This document shows, piece by piece, positions 7,899 through 14,746 of a stretch of 22,750 nucleotides of DNA. Made by a program: the position numbers and the translations under genes. Position 1 is the stretch's first letter. Each line of letters opens with the position of its first letter. Below the pieces are notes generated by a model, which did not search any database, was not told where the DNA came from, and saw only the letters and a program-made list of their open reading frames with translations. Origin of the DNA: Clostridia bacterium (GTDB lineage Bacteria; Bacillota; Clostridia; Oscillospirales; CAG-272); assembly GCA_017556845.1 (NCBI GenBank), contig JAFYMA010000122.1:1-22750 (forward strand), in the 5' to 3' direction.

Positions 7899-9752
7899 AT
7901 GATAAGCGATAAAAAAACAAGATTTCGTTTTTTCAACAAGGCGGCACTGATGATCTCAGGAATCGTACTGTTATTAATTTCAGCAGTTATTTTATTATTT
8001 CACGGTAACGCTACCAGTAATCAGGCGGAGCCCGCAATGATCGCGCAAGTGTATTTTGACGGAGATTATCGCATTGCCGACGGTCCGTGGCAGAAGATCG
8101 TAAAAGGAGAACACATTTCTTCAACAAAGGGCGACGTATCGCTCAGAGGAAATTTCCACATGTTGACCCCGGACGGCGAATACGTCGGCATTTACAGCGG
8201 CGATATGCCGATAGCGTTTTATACAGATCATATCAATCTGACTTTTTTCGAAGGTGAAAACGAACCTTACGTAATGGATATAGAAAACCCCATATTCAAG
8301 GATTCCGCCTGCGGCGTATATTGGATGGCACATTCTTTTGTAAGCGGAAGCGAAGATCCGATAGAGATCCTCGTTCACAACCCTCATATCTTCGGTAACG
8401 AAAATGCAATTGATGAATTACTGTCAAATATAGCTTTTTGGCCCGGTCTTGATTTCGAAAAAAGCGTGCTTGAACGCGGGCAGGCGCAAAGAGATATCGG
8501 ACTTTTGTTTGTTATAATATCTTTTTTATTTTTAGGAACTGCACTGTTTTCTTCGCTTATACACATCAAGAACAGCAAGGTCATCTGGCTGCTCGGTATA
8601 GTTATTCTGTTTGCCGGAACGTATCTGTCTTACAGTGCCGACGGCGTTTCGTTCTGGAGTGAATCCATCGTTTCAAACACGACGATATTGGGCTGTTCGA
8701 TGATGTTCTACACACTGTTTATTTCTATAGCGCTCGTTCATTTGTTAAAAAGCACGAAGCCCGTCGGTTATGTCACCGTTGCATTAACGGGATTGGCAAA
8801 TGCAGTTTTTTTCACCCTTCCGATCCTGACTGATATATACTTTTATGATACGTGGATCTATTGGGCATCCTTGCAAATACTTGCCAATATTATTCTTACT
8901 TCTTGCCTGATAACAGAGTTTTTTATCGCAAAAGGAAGAAAACGTTTTTTCTGTCTTTTCTCCGTTTTGCCGCTCATCTCCTTCACGTTAGACGCCGTAA
9001 TGATCAAGCTCGGCGTATGGAGCTCAGGAGTATCTTCAAAATACGTTTTCATTATTTTCTTTATCGTTGCCATGGTGATGGTGCTTAAAATCATACCGAA
9101 TAATATCAACGCTCTTGCCAAGGCGAAAGAGCTTGAAACGGAAAAAGCTGCTTTGAATAACCAGCTTGCAGAAAGCAGGATTTCAACGATGATGAGCCAG
9201 ATAAGACCGCACTTCATCTACAACACTCTCGGAAGCATCGAACAGCTTTGCGAATTGGATCCTCCTAAGGCAGGAGAGCTCGTTCACGACTTTGCAAAAT
9301 ACTTACGCGGAAATTTCGGCGAATTGGATAATCCGAAGCCGATCCTTATGTCGCAGGAAATGGAGCACGTCCGCCATTATATCAACATTGAAAACGTGCG
9401 CTTTCCCGATATGACGTTCTCATTCGAGATGAATTCAGCCGATTTTCATATTCCCGCGCTCACCGTTCAGCCCATCGTAGAAAACGCAGTCAAGCACGGA
9501 CTGATGAAGCTGGAAAAGGGGGGATCTATCCGAGTCGTTTCTTATGAAACAGATACGGAGTATTGCATTTCTGTGGAAGATGACGGCGCAGGATTTGACA
9601 CGAGCAAGCTGCTTGATGAAAAGAAGCATATCGGTATACGCAATATCCGCGACCGCTTGAAAGTAATGGTCGGCGGCACGCTTGAAATCGAAAGTACGCA
9701 AGGATCGGGAACAAAAGTCCTGATAACAATACCTAAGGAGAACAGAAAATGA
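7899..9752 (+). CDS. 7TM sensor histidine kinase (LytS/YesM-type His_kinase plus HATPase_c)
   Basis: This is a 617-residue membrane kinase. One N-terminal membrane segment (15-35) leads to an extracytoplasmic region (about 40-198), followed by seven hydrophobic segments between 199 and 400. This is the architecture of 7TMR-DISM sensors with a jelly-roll-like outer domain. A short coiled coil (402-428) leads to the His_kinase domain with IRPHFIYN, so H438 is the predicted phospho-acceptor. The ATPase part has the N box QPIVENAVKHG (524-534), G1 DDGAGFD (561-567) and G2 GIRNIRDRL (579-587), all intact. The start is supported by AAAGGAG about 6 nt upstream. The stop overlaps the response regulator start, so they should be translationally coupled and form one pathway. 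The ligand is unknown; carbohydrate- or envelope-derived signals are typical for DISM sensors, by family analogy only. Confidence 0.9.
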   Translation: MISDKKTRFRFFNKAALMISGIVLLLISAVILLFHGNATSNQAEPAMIAQVYFDGDYRIADGPWQKIVKGEHISSTKGDVSLRGNFHMLTPDGEYVGIYSGDMPIAFYTDHINLTFFEGENEPYVMDIENPIFKDSACGVYWMAHSFVSGSEDPIEILVHNPHIFGNENAIDELLSNIAFWPGLDFEKSVLERGQAQRDIGLLFVIISFLFLGTALFSSLIHIKNSKVIWLLGIVILFAGTYLSYSADGVSFWSESIVSNTTILGCSMMFYTLFISIALVHLLKSTKPVGYVTVALTGLANAVFFTLPILTDIYFYDTWIYWASLQILANIILTSCLITEFFIAKGRKRFFCLFSVLPLISFTLDAVMIKLGVWSSGVSSKYVFIIFFIVAMVMVLKIIPNNINALAKAKELETEKAALNNQLAESRISTMMSQIRPHFIYNTLGSIEQLCELDPPKAGELVHDFAKYLRGNFGELDNPKPILMSQEMEHVRHYINIENVRFPDMTFSFEMNSADFHIPALTVQPIVENAVKHGLMKLEKGGSIRVVSYETDTEYCISVEDDGAGFDTSKLLDEKKHIGIRNIRDRLKVMVGGTLEIESTQGSGTKVLITIPKENRK

Positions 9753-10528
9753 TCGCAATAGCTGTAGACGATGAACATTTGATGCTCGGAGCACTCACAA
9801 AGGCTGTTAAAGCATCGCCGGATATCACCTCCGTTGCGAGCTTCACATCTTGCGAGGATGCTCTCGACTTTATCCGAAGCACACCTGTCGACGTTGCATT
9901 TTTGGATATAAATATGCGCGGTATGGGCGGTCTGGCACTTGCTGAAAAAATTATTGTAGTTTGTCCTGATTGCAGAATAGTATTTTGTACCGGCCACGAG
10001 GAATATGCTATTCCCGCCTTCAAGCTTCACGCATCCGGTTATTTAATGAAACCGATATCCGCCCAAGACGTACAGACGGAGATAGATAATATTAAAGGCA
10101 TCCGCCAAAAGCAAAAGCCGCTTACGGTAAAATGCTTTGGAAACTTCGAGGTTTACGCAAGAGGCGAAAAGCTGACGTTTAAACGCTCAAAAACGAAAGA
10201 ATTGTTTGCATTCTTAGTTGACCGAAACGGAGCGGGAGTTACAGTGGCGGAAATCGGAGTTGCACTTTGGGAAAATAACGAAGAGCAAAAAAATCAGAAT
10301 TATATTCATCAGCTTTTCCGCGATTTGCGCCAGGCGCTTGAAGCTGTGGGAGTTGAAGAAATATTCCAGAGGAATAATTATTTCTATTCTATCAATTCCG
10401 AAAAATTAGACTGTGATTATTACGAATACCTTAAAAGCGGTAAACCCGAATTCCGAGGTGAATATATGTCACAATACAGTTGGGCGGAAGAAACGTGCGG
10501 ATTGCTTTGGGAAAAGAAAAATAAATAG
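9749..10528 (+). CDS. Response regulator: receiver domain plus SARP-type winged helix
   Basis: This 259-residue regulator overlaps the kinase gene by 4 nt (ATGA). The receiver domain (1-115) has the acidic pair D7-D8, phospho-acceptor D53 in FLDINMRGMGG, T81 and K101 in the LMKPIS motif, so it should be phosphorylatable. The output domain begins near 125 with VKCFGNFEVYARG and continues through a winged helix (about 145-215: RSKTKELFAFLVDRNG, then a V-EI-LW helix). This is the OmpR-like DNA-binding domain seen in SARP activators and in Firmicutes REC-SARP regulators. The BTAD tetratricopeptide domain is missing or reduced to the short tail. LytS/YesM-type kinases more often pair with LytTR or AraC outputs, so the pairing is less common. 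Its targets are not evident; autoregulation through the inverted repeat at 7742-7767 is possible. Confidence 0.9.
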   Translation: MIAIAVDDEHLMLGALTKAVKASPDITSVASFTSCEDALDFIRSTPVDVAFLDINMRGMGGLALAEKIIVVCPDCRIVFCTGHEEYAIPAFKLHASGYLMKPISAQDVQTEIDNIKGIRQKQKPLTVKCFGNFEVYARGEKLTFKRSKTKELFAFLVDRNGAGVTVAEIGVALWENNEEQKNQNYIHQLFRDLRQALEAVGVEEIFQRNNYFYSINSEKLDCDYYEYLKSGKPEFRGEYMSQYSWAEETCGLLWEKKNK

Positions 10529-10546
10529 TCATTCTTATTGGCATAT

Positions 10547-10579
10547 AATAAGTCGTCTGTCTGACGGCTTATTTTTTTA
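10547..10579 (+). terminator. Rho-independent terminator after the two-component operon
   Basis: An 11-bp stem (AATAAGTCGTC 10547-10557 with GACGGCTTATT 10563-10573, one G-T pair) with a 5-nt loop runs into a seven-T tract, 18 nt after the stop codon. Confidence 0.9.
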
Positions 10580-10606
10580 TTTGTAAGAAGTTTGTCATAC
10601 CGCAAA

Positions 10607-10615
10607 TGTTATACT
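10607..10615 (+). promoter_or_regulatory. Possible extended -10 promoter for the unknown gene at 10653
   Basis: TGTTATACT matches an extended -10 element (TG, one base, TATACT). No good -35 lies 16-18 bp upstream. It sits between a strong terminator and the next gene, so some promoter is needed here. Confidence 0.45.
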
Positions 10616-10652
10616 TAAACAGACTATATATATATTACAAAGGGGACGTAAA

Positions 10653-11657
10653 ATGGCGGATAAAAACGCGCCTGACACATTCAGGCTTTTGATATCGGAT
10701 ATGTGTATTGAAAATTGCGATATCGTCAAATCCTCTGACGGATTCTTTATGGTCAACAGATCTTTGGAAAGCATTCTTTCGAAGAAAGGTATTTTCGACT
10801 TTCCCGATGCAAGCGGTCGAAGACTTGAATGCAGTAAGTTTTTCGACGATTGGTTTTTATATGCGGTATCAAATGAAAAAGAATATGTATACAGTCTTTT
10901 AAAGCTGCGGGAGCAAGAGCATGATGCGGAAGGCTCTTCGCTTGCCGACGGCGACACACCGGGTGTGACAATATCCTTCATTTCATTTGATTGCAGCATA
11001 CTGCTGTCCTGCCTTGAACAGCCTACAGATGAAAACCGAATGAAGCTGGATGCTGAAATAGATCGCGTTGTAGCTCGCAGAGGACAACGCCACAACGGTG
11101 CACTTAAAAGATATTTTACAGATCCGAGATCCGTCGGTGCGTATATCGTTGCCGATGCCTATATAAAGCATATTGCATCGTTTGCGGAAAACGGACGCTT
11201 GCCGGTGCCCGAGCGTTACAGGGAGATCGTACAGCAAAGCATCGTACATAAGCACTCTAAAAAGCTTACGAGAATTCCGAGCTTTATTGATATATTGAAT
11301 CAGTCATCGGAATATGTCGTTTGCGATAACGAAAATATATTTATCAAAAATCGGGAAGAGCCGAGCTGCTATGAAGCCGCGGCAATTCTTGCAACTCATA
11401 CGGGTAACACGTCGTTCTTTTCCTTTGCAGCCGAGGTTGAATACCACGCAAGATTTTTAACGCCCTTGGCAAAAATCAAGATCCCGTTTTTACACGGATC
11501 TGTTTACGATTCCGCAATTCGTGCAGATATGACGATCGGCGATAACGAATTTGAAGGTCCTGCTCCGTTTCACAGATCGGATTCAAAAATCGTAAAACGG
11601 CAATACGAGCTGCACGGCAGCAAAAAAATTTCCGAATACAAAAATATCATATCTTAA
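10653..11657 (+). CDS. Hypothetical protein, 334 residues, soluble
   Basis: I do not recognise this protein. It has no signal peptide or membrane segment and is moderately charged, so it is probably cytoplasmic. The N-terminal third (about 5-95) reads as mixed alpha/beta (FRLLISDMCIENCDI, YVYSLLKLREQE). It is followed by a low-complexity acidic linker (90-104), a helical segment (130-200) and a basic stretch (RQRHNG at 143-148). ORF quality is good: AAAGGGG ribosome binding site about 9 nt upstream of the ATG, length over 300 codons and codon use like its neighbours. It opens a same-strand run that ends at 20040. An enzymatic role cannot be assigned. Confidence 0.75.
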   Translation: MADKNAPDTFRLLISDMCIENCDIVKSSDGFFMVNRSLESILSKKGIFDFPDASGRRLECSKFFDDWFLYAVSNEKEYVYSLLKLREQEHDAEGSSLADGDTPGVTISFISFDCSILLSCLEQPTDENRMKLDAEIDRVVARRGQRHNGALKRYFTDPRSVGAYIVADAYIKHIASFAENGRLPVPERYREIVQQSIVHKHSKKLTRIPSFIDILNQSSEYVVCDNENIFIKNREEPSCYEAAAILATHTGNTSFFSFAAEVEYHARFLTPLAKIKIPFLHGSVYDSAIRADMTIGDNEFEGPAPFHRSDSKIVKRQYELHGSKKISEYKNIIS

Positions 11658-11741
11658 ATATATTCAAAAAACGCTTACAAAGCAGCAAGGATTTTGTTTG
11701 ACACACAAAATAAAAAACATATTTTCAAATGGAGAATTATT

Positions 11742-12434
11742 ATGATAAAAAACAGAACCGCACAACTGATCTACCAGACAGTCTACGTTACTCTTGGATT
11801 CGTCGGTATCATTGCAAGCTTAGGTATCTTCGACAACATTAACACGATAAGATGGGATTTCTACGTTCATTTCACTAACATCAGCAATTTTCTTTGCTTT
11901 GGCGTGATGCTCTCTGCTCTTATTCAAACAGTAAAGAAAAAGACCGACAGCTACGTTTCTGCAGCGCCGATTCTGAAGTTTATCGGAATGCTCGGAATTC
12001 TTTTGACATTTCTCGTTTTTAATATTATGCTCGCCGGTGCAGAAGGACGTGATCCTCAGGCGAATTGGCGCATAGGAAGCCTGTGCTTTCACGTCGTGCT
12101 TCCGATCTTGTACATAGCCGACTGGTTTTTGTTCTACGAGCGCAAAAAAACGAAATGGTATTATCCCATAGCTTCGATGGCATTTCCGCTCACTTACGTA
12201 ATATTTCTTCTTATCCACGCAGTTATTTTGAAATTCGACTCGTCAATTCTTATCCCTACCACGAGCACCCCTCTTATCTATCCATATTTCTTCGTAAATC
12301 TTGACACTCAAGGCGTTACAGGTGTCCTAATGTGGATCGGTATTCTTTCCGCAGCGTTCGTCATCGTTGGATTTGCCTTTTTCGGACTCGACAGGATCGG
12401 AAAGAAAAAAGCCGAAAAAGATATGCTTAATTGA
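11742..12434 (+). CDS. Pr6Pr-like six-helix membrane protein
   Basis: The 230-residue protein has six predicted membrane segments (about 9-29, 40-63, 79-100, 112-131, 142-163 and 194-216). Features recall the Pr6Pr family: a FTNISNFL motif in helix 2, a conserved His in FHVVLPILYIADW (helix 4), FPLTYVIFLLIHA in helix 5, and a PYFFVNLDTQG loop before helix 6. The molecular function of that family is not established. The ATG at 11742 is preferred over the longer frame starting at 11694 because GGAGAAT is placed 7-10 nt upstream and the earlier 16 codons are AT-rich and non-conserved in appearance. The 84-nt gap before it has no terminator. Confidence 0.72.
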   Translation: MIKNRTAQLIYQTVYVTLGFVGIIASLGIFDNINTIRWDFYVHFTNISNFLCFGVMLSALIQTVKKKTDSYVSAAPILKFIGMLGILLTFLVFNIMLAGAEGRDPQANWRIGSLCFHVVLPILYIADWFLFYERKKTKWYYPIASMAFPLTYVIFLLIHAVILKFDSSILIPTTSTPLIYPYFFVNLDTQGVTGVLMWIGILSAAFVIVGFAFFGLDRIGKKKAEKDMLN

Positions 12435-12459
12435 AATATCCGAAAGGAAAAATAAAACC

Positions 12460-13755
12460 GTGGAAAAAAGTTTCGTTGTTAAGGGTAACATATGCCAGAC
12501 GGTAACTTCAAAAAAGCTCGATCTGCACGAAAACTCCTTTGCTGTGTGTATCGACGGGCTTTCGGTGGGCGTATTTGAAGATCTGCCCGAAGAATACACA
12601 CATTTGCCGCTTTACGACTATAAGGATGCGCTTATTTTTCCGGGCATGGTCGATCTTCACGTACACGCTCCACAGTATGCGTTTCGCGGAATGTGTATGG
12701 ATCTTGAATTGATGGACTGGTTAAACAGATACACGTTTCCCGAAGAAGAGAAATACGAGGATCTTGAATACGCCGAAAAAGCATACGGCATGTTCGTTAA
12801 CGCCTTTAAAAAAGGAGCTACCACGAGAGCATGCATCTTTGCTACACGCCACCGCTATGCAACCGAGCTTCTGATGGAGCTTATGGAAGAAAGCGGACTT
12901 ATAAGCTTTGTCGGCAAGGTGAATATGGACAGAGAGGCAAGCAAGGCGCTTACAGAGGACAGCGCCGATATCTCCGCATACACCACGTTCGGATGGATAA
13001 ACGCTGTAAATAACAGATTCAAGAATACAAAACCTATTCTTACTCCAAGATTTATTCCCTGCTGTACAGATAAGCTGATGGAGGAGCTTCGACAGATACA
13101 AATGGCTTACGGCATCCCCGTTCAGTCACATCTTTCCGAAAGCAAGGGCGAAATAGATTTCGTAAAGATCCTTCGCCCCAACAACTCATTTTACGGAGAT
13201 TCGTATAACGAATACGATCTGTTCGGAAAAAACGACGATATTGACACGGACGTTAAAACGGTGATGGCGCACTGTGTCTGGTCAACTGACAAAGAGGTTG
13301 AGCTTATGCGCAAAAACGGTGTATTCATCGCCCACTGCCCTGCATCAAATATGAATCTTACTTCCGGTATCGCTCCGATCCGCAAATATCTGAATGCAGG
13401 TATTAACATAGGACTTGGCAGCGATATTGCAGGCGGACACAGCGAATCTATATTCAGAGCAATTACCGATACGATCCAGGTATCAAAAATGTATTTCAGA
13501 ATGGTTGATGACTCGTTCGCTCCGCTTGTATTTTCCGAAGCATTCTATCTTGCCACAAAAGGCGGCGGAGCTTTCTTCGGCAAGGTCGGAAGCTTTGAAA
13601 AATCATACGAATTCGACGCTGTCGTATTGGATGACGGCGTACTGCCCCATCCGCAGAGCCTTAACCTTGCAGAACGAATGGAACGGGCAGTATATCTCGG
13701 ATTGGATGAAAAAAATATAACCGCTAAATTTGTAGCGGGAAGAAAAATCATATAG
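12460..13755 (+). CDS. guaD: Guanine deaminase (amidohydrolase family)
   Basis: The predicted 431-residue enzyme would convert guanine to xanthine and ammonia in cytoplasmic purine salvage or catabolism. The metal and catalytic set of the family is complete: H67 and H69 in PGMVDLHVHAPQ, H224 and E227 in QSHLSE, H271 in MAHCVW, and D322 in LGSDIAGG, plus HCPASNMNLTSG at 292-303, which fits the guanine-deaminase version of the fold. Translation most likely starts at GTG 12460, 25 nt after the upstream stop, with GAAAGGAAAA about 10 nt before it. An ATG at 12367 in the same frame would overlap the preceding gene by 68 nt and lacks a ribosome binding site. Other purine genes are absent nearby, so its presence next to signalling genes is not explained. 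A related chlorohydrolase/deaminase activity is the main alternative. Confidence 0.85.
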   Translation: MEKSFVVKGNICQTVTSKKLDLHENSFAVCIDGLSVGVFEDLPEEYTHLPLYDYKDALIFPGMVDLHVHAPQYAFRGMCMDLELMDWLNRYTFPEEEKYEDLEYAEKAYGMFVNAFKKGATTRACIFATRHRYATELLMELMEESGLISFVGKVNMDREASKALTEDSADISAYTTFGWINAVNNRFKNTKPILTPRFIPCCTDKLMEELRQIQMAYGIPVQSHLSESKGEIDFVKILRPNNSFYGDSYNEYDLFGKNDDIDTDVKTVMAHCVWSTDKEVELMRKNGVFIAHCPASNMNLTSGIAPIRKYLNAGINIGLGSDIAGGHSESIFRAITDTIQVSKMYFRMVDDSFAPLVFSEAFYLATKGGGAFFGKVGSFEKSYEFDAVVLDDGVLPHPQSLNLAERMERAVYLGLDEKNITAKFVAGRKII

Positions 13756-13774
13756 CCCGAAGCATAGGTGACGT

Positions 13775-14734
13775 ATGCCAAAAAAACACAGAAAATTTGC
13801 TGATGACTGTTGGGCGGTCTGGATCAACGGAGATGATACAAGCACGATCCATATCAACGACTGGCTGAACCCAAAAGGCAAAAGCTACGTAGACATAGCA
13901 ATACATATACGCGGAATCAAGTCGAGCAGATCATTGAACGTATATGCGCCGTTTTCCGTTTCAAAAGAAGAAATTGAAGACGTGTCGTTACACTTTGAAA
14001 AAACAAAAATACTGCAAGCGATATTCAGTGCGGCGGTGATAGTGGATTACAAAAAGAATCCGCACACCTCAGAGATCGCTTACAACGGAAAAACGGTGGA
14101 TATCGTGCACATAAGCACTACGAAATTCAAAGCAGATCAGCTATCGCGCGGAACAATGATATGCGTTGATCTGCAGGAGCTGCACCCGTATTTCGATAAC
14201 GATGAAGCATATTTTATCTGGCGTATGCCTCATAAATCATTGGATGCTATTTTCAAACCGCGAGTTGACGTCGGAAACGCAATGGAAAGACTGCGCGACT
14301 TGATCACAACGCCCGTTATTTCGGAAAAATACGGATATTCTATCCGTATTAACGAATCAAGACTTTTGCCCGAAGAGATCACGCGTATCGGTATGTTTCA
14401 CAGACAAAAGCTGAAAAAGGCGGCGATCACTCTTTCCATTGACGAAAAATACGAGTTGAATGACAGCGGCTGTTATCTTATCAGAAGATTGGAAGAAAAC
14501 TTGTACCGCGATTATCTGCCGTCTGAATACAACAGCGAAGACGTGATAATGTATCAATGGAATCAAAATCGGGAAGATAATTTTCAAGGACAATTCAATT
14601 TCTATTACAGTATTACACGAAATTCGGTAAGCCGCGGAAGTATGCTCCTGTATATGATATTACTGCTGGCAGTAGGAGTTTTGGGAGATTTCATATCTGA
14701 GGCTGTTCAGGGATTGATCCGCCTGTTGTTTTAA
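13775..14734 (+). CDS. Hypothetical tail-anchored protein, 319 residues
   Basis: I do not recognise the family. The first 285 residues are soluble and mixed alpha/beta. The C-terminus (289-319) is a hydrophobic segment followed by an amphipathic stretch, so the protein looks tail-anchored with its body in the cytoplasm. No catalytic motif stands out. AGGTGA lies 5 nt before the ATG. The gene starts 19 nt after guaD and ends 12 nt before the SpoIIE-like phosphatase, so it is almost certainly in the same operon and may be an accessory membrane component of that signalling cassette (inference). Confidence 0.72.
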   Translation: MPKKHRKFADDCWAVWINGDDTSTIHINDWLNPKGKSYVDIAIHIRGIKSSRSLNVYAPFSVSKEEIEDVSLHFEKTKILQAIFSAAVIVDYKKNPHTSEIAYNGKTVDIVHISTTKFKADQLSRGTMICVDLQELHPYFDNDEAYFIWRMPHKSLDAIFKPRVDVGNAMERLRDLITTPVISEKYGYSIRINESRLLPEEITRIGMFHRQKLKKAAITLSIDEKYELNDSGCYLIRRLEENLYRDYLPSEYNSEDVIMYQWNQNREDNFQGQFNFYYSITRNSVSRGSMLLYMILLLAVGVLGDFISEAVQGLIRLLF

Positions 14735-14746
14735 GGAGATAGTTGA

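Noticed and set aside
9542..10030. 162-codon minus-strand ORF across the kinase/regulator junction
   Set aside because: Lies antisense to conserved GHKL and receiver motifs; Cys/Ser-rich composition typical of a shadow frame.
11698..11725. Promoter TTGACA-16 bp-TATTTT before the Pr6Pr-like gene
   Set aside because: The predicted transcript would begin at about 11732, inside the ribosome binding site, so it would not yield a normally translated message; kept only as a remote possibility.
12367..12459. Upstream ATG extension of guanine deaminase
   Set aside because: It overlaps the preceding gene, lacks a ribosome binding site and adds residues not expected in the family; the GTG at 12460 fits better.
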